In this document: positions 7,904-15,581 of the stretch, in pieces
Position numbering within the stretch: position 1 is the first letter of the stretch
Layout: the number at the start of each line of letters is the position of its first letter
Assembly: GCA_902575395.1 (NCBI GenBank)
Contig: CACGRA010000005.1
Coordinates: 1 to 38,534 of the forward strand
Direction of reading: 5' to 3'
DNA length: 38,534 bases
From: an uncultured Fidelibacterota bacterium
GTDB taxonomy: Bacteria > Fidelibacterota > Marinisomatia > Marinisomatales > Marinisomataceae
Made by a program: the position numbers and the translations under genes
Notes under the pieces: generated by a model
What the model was told of the DNA's origin: nothing
The model's input: the letters and a program-made list of their open reading frames with translations, nothing else
Database searches by the model: none

Positions 7904-9282
7904 TGAAATACAAAGGAATATTAGCTGCCTTTATATCAGGTGTTTTATTATCTTTATCTTATCCTCCTATTAGTTTAGGTTTTCTTGCATGGTTCTTTTT
8001 TGTTCCTATGTTATATTTCTTAATTAGTTCCATTGATATTAAAGACAATATTTTGTTTATGTTTATTGCTAGTATTGTTAGCAATTTAATTATATTGAAT
8101 TGGATTGCTTTTAATTCTGGCACATCAGTTAGTGTAGGTCTTATATCTTATTTCTCAGCCTGTTTTTATCTAACTATTTTTTGGATATTTTTTGGTGTAG
8201 TAATTTATTTTATTCCTAAAAAATATAAATTATTTTCAGTTCCTTTTGTTTGGGTATTATTTATTGAAATATTAAGAAATTTTGGCCCGCTAGCTTTCCC
8301 TTGGTTAGATTTATCTCTTACTCAATCGAACTATAATATTATTCTTCAATTATCAAGTGTTCATCCAAATGCAATCTCATTTATTTTATTGGCTTTAAAT
8401 GTTTTGGTATATGAGTATTTAAAATCAAAAGAAATTAAATTTTTTGTATACTTTTCTATCATTCTCTGTCTCATATCTGTTTATGGTAAGAGTCAGATTC
8501 AATATTACAAAGATACTCAACCAAAAGATTATATAAATATATCAATAGGGCAACCTGTTATTTTTCCAGATGAAAAGTGGGACAGAGAACTAAAAAAGAG
8601 AAATTTTGATATCATGGATTCGCTTCTTATGCAATCAATAGAAGATAAAGCAGAGATTGTAGTTTGGCCTGAAGTTTCTGTGCCTTCCTATCTCGCAACA
8701 AATGTTAATGATAGATTATTTTTTCATAGTAGAATAATGGATAATAATGCATTCTTAATTCTTGGAATCCCAGAAAGTAGATTTATAAACGGTAAACGTT
8801 TTAGTTATAATAGCGCCATGATTATGTTTCCTGATGGTAATTTTGATATATATCAAAAGATATTTTTAGTTCCATTTGCAGAATATGTTCCATTCTTTAA
8901 ATCTTGGTTAGATAAAATGAATCAATTTGACGATATGGGAAGCTTCACGCCTGGAAGTGAATACAAAGTCTTTCCTGTGAAAGAGTATAATGTTGCAACG
9001 CTTATATGTTATGATTCTAGCAGTCCAAAGATTGTTGATAAGATGGTTAGGAATGGCGCAGATATTTTATTTGTAGTAACAAATGATTCTTATGTTGGTG
9101 AATTTATGCCTTATCAACATTTTGAATTGGCAAAAATAAGAGCAATTGAACAAAGAATTCCTATAATTCAAAGTGCTAACAATGGAATATCCGGTATAAT
9201 TTTACCTTCAGGAGAGGTATTGTATAAATCCCATCTAAATGAAAGAGTAGTGCATACTGAAAGAGTTCCAATTTATGAGTAA
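7903..9282 (+). CDS. lnt: Apolipoprotein N-acyltransferase
   Basis: An inner-membrane enzyme that adds the third acyl chain to bacterial lipoproteins. About seven hydrophobic segments fill residues 1-200. A periplasmic nitrilase domain follows with the catalytic triad in order: Glu257 (VVWPEVSVP), Lys319 (YQKIFLVPFAEYVP, with Glu327) and Cys369 (LICYDSS). Lnt normally has Cys-Tyr-Glu at the last site; here it is Cys-Tyr-Asp. The 459-residue length is a little below E. coli Lnt (512). The start overlaps ruvX and the end overlaps truA. Its presence implies triacylated lipoproteins, consistent with the lipoprotein protease two genes downstream. Confidence 0.92.
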   Translation: MKYKGILAAFISGVLLSLSYPPISLGFLAWFFFVPMLYFLISSIDIKDNILFMFIASIVSNLIILNWIAFNSGTSVSVGLISYFSACFYLTIFWIFFGVVIYFIPKKYKLFSVPFVWVLFIEILRNFGPLAFPWLDLSLTQSNYNIILQLSSVHPNAISFILLALNVLVYEYLKSKEIKFFVYFSIILCLISVYGKSQIQYYKDTQPKDYINISIGQPVIFPDEKWDRELKKRNFDIMDSLLMQSIEDKAEIVVWPEVSVPSYLATNVNDRLFFHSRIMDNNAFLILGIPESRFINGKRFSYNSAMIMFPDGNFDIYQKIFLVPFAEYVPFFKSWLDKMNQFDDMGSFTPGSEYKVFPVKEYNVATLICYDSSSPKIVDKMVRNGADILFVVTNDSYVGEFMPYQHFELAKIRAIEQRIPIIQSANNGISGIILPSGEVLYKSHLNERVVHTERVPIYE

Positions 9283-10012
9283 CAGATATAAAATTGTCAT
9301 TCAGTATGATGGATCCAATTTTCTTGGTTTTCAATCACAAAAAGATTCCAATACAATTCAAAGTAATATAGAAAAGTCACTATCATTTCTTAATAATAAA
9401 AAAGAAATTAAAATTGTAGGAGCTAGTCGAACTGATTCTGGAGTGCATGCTTTAGGGCAAGTTGCTCATTTCGATTTAAATACCGACTTAGATGATAAAA
9501 GTATCAAAAATGCAATCAATGCAAGACTTCCACATGAGATACAAATTATATCTGTTGAAAATGTTTCTGAAGATTTTCATTCTAGATATAATGCAAATAA
9601 AAAAGAATATATTTATCAGTGCACTTTAGATAATAGCCCATTATTAAAATCTAATTATTGGTTTGTTGATAATATTGATATAGATATGTTAAATGAATTG
9701 TCTAGTCTTTTGTGTGGTAGTCATAATTTTTTATCTTTCGCAAAGTTTAATCCAGAGAAAGAAAATACAATGTGTAAGATTTTTGTTTCAAAATGGATTT
9801 TAGAAGATAAAAAGTTATTATATATTGTTGAAGGAGATAGATTTTTACATCATATGGTTAGATATCTTGTAGGTACAATGATTAAATGTGCTCAACACAA
9901 GATAAATAGGGACAATTTCAAAATGTTTCTAGATGAACCAATTAAAGATGCAAAAGTATTTAAAGCTCCTGGAAATGGATTGATACTAAATAAGATTTAT
10001 TATGAAAATTAA
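9275..10012 (+). CDS. truA: tRNA pseudouridine(38-40) synthase TruA
   Basis: Isomerises uridines 38, 39 and 40 of the tRNA anticodon stem-loop. The catalytic Asp is in GASRTDSGVHALGQVAHFD (usual GAGRTDAGVHA). The N-terminal YKIVIQYDGSNFLGFQSQ and the later FLHHMVRYLVGTMI are also family signatures. At 245 residues the length is typical. Its ATG overlaps the end of lnt by 8 bp and its stop overlaps the start of the protease gene by 11 bp. Confidence 0.96.
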   Translation: MSNRYKIVIQYDGSNFLGFQSQKDSNTIQSNIEKSLSFLNNKKEIKIVGASRTDSGVHALGQVAHFDLNTDLDDKSIKNAINARLPHEIQIISVENVSEDFHSRYNANKKEYIYQCTLDNSPLLKSNYWFVDNIDIDMLNELSSLLCGSHNFLSFAKFNPEKENTMCKIFVSKWILEDKKLLYIVEGDRFLHHMVRYLVGTMIKCAQHKINRDNFKMFLDEPIKDAKVFKAPGNGLILNKIYYEN

Positions 10013-11036
10013 AATACTATTTTTAACACTTTTCCTAGTTATTTCTTGTAACAACTCATCAAATGAAAGTTCTAATGGTGATATTTACAACCTAAAACAA
10101 ACAGCTATTACCAATGCTATACAGAAGGCAAGCCCAGGAGTTGTAGGTATTCATGTTGAAACTACGAAATTGGTTAGAGACCGATATGGAAGACCTAGAT
10201 TGTCAGAAGGAGGAGGAGATGGTTCAGGATTCATTGTAAGCAAAGATGGTTATGTTATAACTAATGCTCACAATGTTTCCAGTATTATTGATCCTAACAG
10301 ACGTGGTCAATATAAGCTCTTTGTTACTTTTTCTGGAGGAAGCATGCTTGATGCAAGAATCATTGGTTACGATGCTCAAACTGATATTGCTCTATTAAAA
10401 ATTGATGGAGAAGATTTTCCTTATTGTGCTCTTGGTAATTCTGAAAATTTATCAGTGGGAGAGTTTGTGATTGCTTTAGGTAATCCTTTTAATCTTTTTG
10501 CAGAATCAACAAAAGAACCTATAGCATCTTTTGGTATTATAAGTGCAAGTAATGCAGATTTTGGAGTTCAGTCTAATGGTGTAGTATTGGATAACATGAT
10601 TCAAACAGATGCTGCAGTAAATCCAGGAAACAGTGGAGGTCCTTTAGTTGATGCTAATGGAGATGTAATAGGGATGAATACATTGCGAAGAGATGAATCA
10701 AGCAATATTGGTTATGCTATACCAATTAATAAGATAAAAAATATTGTTGAAGAATTAAAAATAAGAGGATCTATAGACAGAGGAATAGATTTTGGATTGG
10801 GTTTTATTAATCTTTATACCAATCAATTAATGATTAAATATGTTCATCCAAGAGTAGCTTTAGAAACTGATTTATCAGTTTATGACATCGTTTTATCAGT
10901 TAATGATACAAAAGTGTCAAACATAAAGAATTTTTCTGATGTTATTAAAAGAAGTGATGTCAGACCTGGTGATGTGATTAAATTAAAAATTTTAAGGGAT
11001 GATAAGGTTAAAATTGTTAATTTAAAAACCCGATAA
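10002..11036 (+). CDS. HtrA/Deg-type serine protease, predicted lipoprotein with one PDZ domain
   Basis: A 344-residue S1C (trypsin-fold) protease. The signal peptide ends in a lipobox, LVISC with Cys16, so it is probably a lipid-anchored periplasmic enzyme. The triad is His90 (ITNAHNV), Asp128 (AQTDIALLKID) and Ser211 (VNPGNSGGPLVD). One PDZ domain fills residues about 255-344 (GLGFINLY, then VYDIVLSVNDTKV). One PDZ matches DegS more than the two-PDZ DegP/DegQ, but DegS has a membrane helix instead of a lipid anchor, so I assign no symbol. A role in envelope protein quality control is inferred. DUF4321 and tatA follow immediately. Confidence 0.9.
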   Translation: MKIKILFLTLFLVISCNNSSNESSNGDIYNLKQTAITNAIQKASPGVVGIHVETTKLVRDRYGRPRLSEGGGDGSGFIVSKDGYVITNAHNVSSIIDPNRRGQYKLFVTFSGGSMLDARIIGYDAQTDIALLKIDGEDFPYCALGNSENLSVGEFVIALGNPFNLFAESTKEPIASFGIISASNADFGVQSNGVVLDNMIQTDAAVNPGNSGGPLVDANGDVIGMNTLRRDESSNIGYAIPINKIKNIVEELKIRGSIDRGIDFGLGFINLYTNQLMIKYVHPRVALETDLSVYDIVLSVNDTKVSNIKNFSDVIKRSDVRPGDVIKLKILRDDKVKIVNLKTR

Positions 11037-11038
11037 TT

Positions 11039-11317
11039 ATGGCTAAGCGTGATCTTAAATTAATTGTTTTTGGAATCCTATGTGGTGCAATGATTGGTAC
11101 ACTTTTAGGTAATGTTTTTATGTTTTTACTTCCTGAAAGTGCAGTTAAAGATTTTTTCTTAACTTCTATTTTTGAATTTGGATTTGGCTCTTTAGATGGT
11201 ACGCCTATCATAGATTTGGAAATGTTTGCAATTAATTTTGGTGTTTTCTTAAGATTCAATGTTTGCAGTATTATTGGTTTTTCTGTTGCATATTATTTAT
11301 TAAAATACTTTAGATAA
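11039..11317 (+). CDS. Small membrane protein resembling DUF4321
   Basis: A 92-residue protein of unknown function. It has one hydrophobic segment near residues 8-30 (IVFGILCGAMIGTLLGNVF), a middle part with LPESAVKDFFLTS and FGFGSLDG, and a second hydrophobic segment near 66-90 ending in YYLLKYFR. The glycine-rich first helix, the PE-x-VKDFF stretch and the conserved N-x(n)-GF-x-AYYLL end recall DUF4321 proteins. That is recognition from memory and no search was run. It lies between an HtrA-like protease and tatA, which suggests an envelope setting but gives no function. Confidence 0.6.
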   Translation: MAKRDLKLIVFGILCGAMIGTLLGNVFMFLLPESAVKDFFLTSIFEFGFGSLDGTPIIDLEMFAINFGVFLRFNVCSIIGFSVAYYLLKYFR

Positions 11318-11335
11318 AATAAGTGAGGGTTTTTT

Positions 11336-11512
11336 ATGTTTAATTTAGGTACAGGTGAATTAGTAATAATTTTTCTTATTCTTTTGCTTCTTTTCGGAGG
11401 TAAAAGACTTCCTGGTTTAGCAAGAGGGTTTGCTAAATCATTAAGAGAATTCCGTGGTGCATTAGATGACACCAAAGAAGAGATAAGAAAATCTGAAAAT
11501 TCCGAAGAATAG
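11336..11512 (+). CDS. tatA: Sec-independent translocase subunit TatA (58 aa)
   Basis: A very short gene encoding 58 residues. The N-terminus is MFNLGTGELVIIF, followed by a single hydrophobic helix ending in FGGKRLPGLARGF. This is the TatA hinge (FG), an amphipathic helix (ARGFAKSLREFRGAL) and an acidic/charged tail (KEEIRKSENSEE). TatA multimers form the pore for folded twin-arginine substrates. The short length and FG hinge favour TatA over TatB. A good SD (GTGAGGG) lies about 7 bp before the ATG. No tatC is present in the window. gatA starts 6 bp after the stop. Confidence 0.9.
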   Translation: MFNLGTGELVIIFLILLLLFGGKRLPGLARGFAKSLREFRGALDDTKEEIRKSENSEE

Positions 11513-11518
11513 TTACAG

Positions 11519-12877
11519 ATGTCTTCATCTGATTCTTTAAAGGAGAAGCTTTCTTCTGAAAAGAAGAAAATTGCTGATAGTAAAACAAATTCTGTAATAA
11601 GAACTAGGTTTGATAAGCTTTCATCTCAAAAATTTTCCTCTAGCGGCTCTTTGTATGGAAAGAGCGTTCTAATAAAAGACAATATTGCAATTAAAGACGA
11701 AAAATTAACATGTGCGTCTAATTTATTAGGTTCTTACAAATCTCCTTATAACGCAACAGTTGTAGATCGATTAAATGATGCCAGCGCTGCTATTACTGGC
11801 CAGACAAATATGGATGAGTTTGCAATGGGTTCTTCATCTGAGCATTCACGCTATGGAAGCGTTCAAAATCCTTATAATTTAGAAAGAGTTGCTGGCGGAT
11901 CAAGTGGAGGTTCAGCATCTGCCGTAGCTGAAGGTTTGTGTGATATTGCCCTAGGTTCTGATACAGGAGGTTCAGTAAGACAGCCGGCTGCATTTTGTGG
12001 TATATATGGACTGAAACCAACATATGGTAGAGTTTCAAGATATGGTTTAGTTGCACATGCATCTTCATTTGACACTATTGGTATTTTATCAAGAAGCATT
12101 GATGATATAGTTAATACATTTAGTGTCATATCAGGTTTTGATTCAAAAGATACTACATCATCAAAAGAAAAAGTATTAAGTAAAAAAGAATATAACAAAA
12201 GTGCTTTACCAAAAACTGTAGGAATATTAAAAAAAGATGCTCTTTCTGAAATTGATACAGAAATTGCAGAGAATTATGTTGTCATCACAGATTTTTTAAA
12301 GGAAAATGGTGTAAATCTTGTTGAAATTGATTTGCCATATTTAAAATATTGCATTCCTACTTACTACATTTTAACAATGGCAGAGGCATCTTCAAACTTG
12401 TCTCGTTTTGATGGTATCCGATACGGTTCAAGAGAAAAATCAGACAATTTAGATGATACATATATCAAATCTCGATCAAAAGGTTTTGGACCTGAGGTAA
12501 AAAGAAGAATAATGACTGGCACTTATATATTGTCATCAGGATATTATGATGCATATTACTCCAAAGCATTAAAAGTTAGACGTTTAATTAAGAATGAATA
12601 CAATAAATTGTTTTCAAAATTAGACTGTTTGTTCATTCCTACAACTGCCAATCCTCCATTTTATCTTAATAATAGATTAGATGATCCAATGAAGATGTAT
12701 TTATCTGATAGATTTACTGTTCCTTGCAATCTCATTGGTTCTCCATCACTGAATGTTCCTGGAGGAACCACAAATGAAGGTCTGCCTATAGGCTTCCAAG
12801 TTATTGGAGATTCTTTCAAAGAGGAAACTTTGTTCCATTTTGCGCATTCACTATCTAAAGCAAAATTATTTGAATAA
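11519..12877 (+). CDS. gatA: Aspartyl/glutamyl-tRNA(Asn/Gln) amidotransferase subunit A
   Basis: The glutaminase subunit of GatCAB, which supplies ammonia for converting Glu-tRNA(Gln) or Asp-tRNA(Asn) to the amidated forms. The amidase triad is intact: Lys53 (LIKDNI), cis-Ser128 (AGGSSGGSAS) and nucleophile Ser152 (LGSDTGGSVRQPAAFCG). The residue spacing matches known GatA exactly (99 from Lys to Ser). The N-terminus is about 26 residues shorter than in S. aureus GatA, so 452 residues rather than about 485. Neither gatB nor gatC is in the window. The bat operon begins 6 bp downstream. Confidence 0.94.
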   Translation: MSSSDSLKEKLSSEKKKIADSKTNSVIRTRFDKLSSQKFSSSGSLYGKSVLIKDNIAIKDEKLTCASNLLGSYKSPYNATVVDRLNDASAAITGQTNMDEFAMGSSSEHSRYGSVQNPYNLERVAGGSSGGSASAVAEGLCDIALGSDTGGSVRQPAAFCGIYGLKPTYGRVSRYGLVAHASSFDTIGILSRSIDDIVNTFSVISGFDSKDTTSSKEKVLSKKEYNKSALPKTVGILKKDALSEIDTEIAENYVVITDFLKENGVNLVEIDLPYLKYCIPTYYILTMAEASSNLSRFDGIRYGSREKSDNLDDTYIKSRSKGFGPEVKRRIMTGTYILSSGYYDAYYSKALKVRRLIKNEYNKLFSKLDCLFIPTTANPPFYLNNRLDDPMKMYLSDRFTVPCNLIGSPSLNVPGGTTNEGLPIGFQVIGDSFKEETLFHFAHSLSKAKLFE

Positions 12878-12883
12878 TTATAA

Positions 12884-13852
12884 ATGGAATTTTTAAATCC
12901 GAACTTTTTATATCTATTAATTGTCTTAATTGTTTTAATAGCAATGAGGATAGTATTTTTCTCTAAGAGAAATGCTTCGCTACAAGTATCTAACGTAGAA
13001 TCTTTAAAAATATTCTTTAACAAAGGAGCTACGTTCAAAATATTTTTATTAAACAGTCTTTTTGTTATTGCTTTAACTTTTTTGATTGTCTCATTAGCTA
13101 GACCAAGAATCTCTAGTTCTGATAAATTAGTTAAAGTAGATGTTGTTGATATTATACTTGTTTTAGATACAAGCAGTAGTATGTTGGCAGAAGATTTCAA
13201 ACCAAATCGTTTAGAAGCTGTAAAAAAAGCAGCACAAGATTTTATTGAAAATAGGAATGGAGACAGAATAGGTCTTCTTGTTTTTGGTAAAGAAACATTT
13301 ATACAGTGTCCATTAACTATAGACTATAGTGTATTAAGTAATTTATTAACTGAAGTAACAGTTATCGATAGAAAATATGATGGTACAGCAATTGGTATAG
13401 CAATTGCAAATGGGATTAATAGATTGCGCGCAAATGATTCAAAAAGCAAAGTAATTATATTGTTATCTGACGGAAGTAATAATTCTGGTGCCATTGATCC
13501 AATTTCTGCAGCTAAAATGGCAAAAGAATACAATATTAAGATTTATACTATAGGCGCAGGCACTAGACAAGCTGTCACATATATACCTGATAGAGGATAT
13601 ATAAAGAATGAAATTGACGAGGATACTCTTAAAAAAATTGCTGCTGAAACAGGAGGAAAATATTTTAGAGCGATTGATAAAAAGAGCTTGTCTAATGTAT
13701 ATGAAGAAATTAATAAATTAGAGAAATCTGAGATTACAGTAAGTTACTTTACTCAGTATAGAGAAATTTATTTATACTTTCTTTGTGCAGGCTTTATAGC
13801 TCTTATTTTATATGAAGTATTAAATATAATTTATTTTAGAAGAATAATATGA
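12884..13852 (+). CDS. batA: BatA, von Willebrand factor A membrane protein
   Basis: A 322-residue member of the Bat (Bacteroides aerotolerance) family. Two N-terminal hydrophobic segments (about residues 7-28 and 55-75) are followed by a VWA domain. Its metal-ion-dependent adhesion site is DTSSSM at Asp95, with the later MIDAS Thr in DGTAIGIAIANG and LLSDGSNNSG. A C-terminal transmembrane helix is near residues 296-318. It is the first gene of batA-B-C-D-E. Its stop overlaps the batB start. The family has a proposed role in periplasmic stress or cofactor handling, but the molecular function is not established. Confidence 0.9.
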   Translation: MEFLNPNFLYLLIVLIVLIAMRIVFFSKRNASLQVSNVESLKIFFNKGATFKIFLLNSLFVIALTFLIVSLARPRISSSDKLVKVDVVDIILVLDTSSSMLAEDFKPNRLEAVKKAAQDFIENRNGDRIGLLVFGKETFIQCPLTIDYSVLSNLLTEVTVIDRKYDGTAIGIAIANGINRLRANDSKSKVIILLSDGSNNSGAIDPISAAKMAKEYNIKIYTIGAGTRQAVTYIPDRGYIKNEIDEDTLKKIAAETGGKYFRAIDKKSLSNVYEEINKLEKSEITVSYFTQYREIYLYFLCAGFIALILYEVLNIIYFRRII

Positions 13853-14850
13853 TTTTTGAAAACATATCACTTGCCCTTATTTCTATTTTCATAATTTCTG
13901 TTGTATTAATTTTTGGTTATTCTCAAAACAAGTCAAATGCGATTTTTAGTAAAAATAATTTTAATCCAGATTTCTTAAATAGTCTTTTCAGATATGGAAA
14001 TTTTCAATTTATTAGATTCAAGAAGATTCTAATTTATTTATCTTTTTTTATGTTAGCATTCTCAATTTCTGGTTTAAAAATGGGAACTACAGTTAAACCC
14101 ATTGAAAGGAAAGGCATTGATATAATATTCTGCATAGACGTATCAAGAAGTATGGATGCTGAGGATATTAAGCCTTCACGAATTGATAAAGTGAAATTTG
14201 AAATTAATAAGATTATCAATGAATTGTCAGGAGATAGAATCGGAATCGTCGTTTTTTCTGGGTCTAATTTCCTTTATTTGCCTCTAACAATGGATTATGA
14301 TGCAGCTAAATTGTTTGTAAAGAGTATTGATACAGACATGATTTCTTTTAATGGGACAGCAATTGCGCAAGCATTAGATACATCAATTACATCTTTGTCT
14401 AAAGATGATAAGCAAGAAAAGATGATATTTCTATTTTCTGATGGAGAAGACCATTCTGATGATTCAATTGAAGCTATAAAATCTAAGCTAACCGATGATG
14501 TAACAATTCACGTTATTGGCGTTGGAAGCACAGGAGGTTCTTTAATTCCTGTTAGTAAAAATGAAAATAAGGCATTTTTAAAAGATAGTTCTGGCGAATT
14601 GGTAATGACAAAATTAGATGAGAAATTTTTAATTAATATATCAGAGATTGGAAAAGGTAATTTTTTGAGAGTTTCAGCAAATGAATCTATTAGTGATCCT
14701 ATTATAAATATTATTAACACTGGAGAAGAATCATTAATTAGCTCTTATGAATTTTCTGATTATGATTATAAATATCAATATCCTCTATTTTTTGCCATTA
14801 TTTTTCTTTTTGTTAGCTATATTTTACCAACAGGAAACAGAAGAATATGA
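13849..14850 (+). CDS. batB: BatB, von Willebrand factor A membrane protein
   Basis: A 333-residue paralogue of BatA with the same plan: N-terminal hydrophobic segments, VWA domain with MIDAS DVSRSMD at Asp97, GTAIAQALDTSI and FLFSDGEDHSDD, and a C-terminal membrane helix (about residues 306-326). The start overlaps the batA stop (ATGA) and the stop overlaps the batC start (ATGA), so the three are almost certainly cotranslated. Side-by-side VWA paralogues are the signature of this operon type. Confidence 0.9.
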   Translation: MIFENISLALISIFIISVVLIFGYSQNKSNAIFSKNNFNPDFLNSLFRYGNFQFIRFKKILIYLSFFMLAFSISGLKMGTTVKPIERKGIDIIFCIDVSRSMDAEDIKPSRIDKVKFEINKIINELSGDRIGIVVFSGSNFLYLPLTMDYDAAKLFVKSIDTDMISFNGTAIAQALDTSITSLSKDDKQEKMIFLFSDGEDHSDDSIEAIKSKLTDDVTIHVIGVGSTGGSLIPVSKNENKAFLKDSSGELVMTKLDEKFLINISEIGKGNFLRVSANESISDPIINIINTGEESLISSYEFSDYDYKYQYPLFFAIIFLFVSYILPTGNRRI

Positions 14851-15581
14851 AAATATTTTTGATAACAGTATTATTTTTTCATTCGCATCTTAATTCCCAA
14901 GATTCTGGTTATCAAATGTACAAAGATGGAGACATTAATTCTGCGCTCCAATATTATAATACGTTATTAGAGATGGAAAATGAAGACATCTCCAAAGAAA
15001 GCTTGTTGTATAACATAGGTACTATTTATTCAAGCATGAACAGTATTCCTGAAGCAAATTCTGTATTTCAAAAAGCATACAATGATTCCTTAGAAAATTT
15101 TTCATCTGATCTTAGCTATAATTATGGAAATGCACTTTATAGATCGAAAAATCTTGAAAAAAGTTTAAACGCTTATAGAGATGCGCTTTTAAGAAATCCA
15201 AATGATTCTGATGCTAGAAAAAATTATGAATTTGTAAAAAATGAGATTAAAAAAAATAAAAATATGAATAAACAACAAGATCAGAAACAAGATTCTAAGC
15301 AAGATCAAGACAATAAAGAGGATAAAAAAGATCAAAATTCTAATCAAAATGAAAACCAGAATCAAAATCAAAATGATAATAAAAAAAATAATTCAAATAA
15401 TGATGAAAATCCCAATCAAGATGAATCTCCTCAAGTTGATAACAATGAAAGTAATCAAAATCAAGAAATTCAGTCTAATCAAAGCGCTGAAAATATATTA
15501 AATGCTTTAAAAGAAAATGAAAAAGTTAACAAGAAGAGAAAGCAAAAAAAATCTTCTCAAGAATCAGTTAAGGATTGGTAA
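14847..15581 (+). CDS. batC: BatC, TPR protein with Asn/Gln-rich tail
   Basis: A 244-residue protein with an N-terminal signal peptide (ending about HLNSQ) and three TPR-like repeats over roughly residues 20-130. These include YGNALYRSKNLEKSLNAYRDALLRNP and other helices with the usual Ala/Tyr/Leu spacing. Residues about 135-213 are a low-complexity Asn/Gln/Asp/Lys tract, and the end is basic (KKRKQKKSS). BatC proteins usually combine TPRs with a low-complexity tail, so this fits. The stop overlaps the batD start as TAATG. Confidence 0.87.
   Translation: MKIFLITVLFFHSHLNSQDSGYQMYKDGDINSALQYYNTLLEMENEDISKESLLYNIGTIYSSMNSIPEANSVFQKAYNDSLENFSSDLSYNYGNALYRSKNLEKSLNAYRDALLRNPNDSDARKNYEFVKNEIKKNKNMNKQQDQKQDSKQDQDNKEDKKDQNSNQNENQNQNQNDNKKNNSNNDENPNQDESPQVDNNESNQNQEIQSNQSAENILNALKENEKVNKKRKQKKSSQESVKDW
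15251..15486 (+). repeat. Low-complexity tract coding for N/Q/D/K-rich BatC tail
   Basis: The DNA is built from repeated aat, caa, aaa and gat codons, for example short runs of NQNQNQN. It encodes a disordered, strongly polar region of about 78 residues between the BatC TPRs and its basic end. No exact long unit repeats; the bias is compositional. Confidence 0.75.

Noticed and set aside
11872-12198. Long open frame on the minus strand inside gatA, and similar minus-strand frames inside rpoB (33810-34646) and across gatA/batA (12661-13200)
   Set aside because: They lie fully over well-conserved genes, show no recognisable motifs and no SD, and their composition is what the antisense of AT-rich coding DNA gives.
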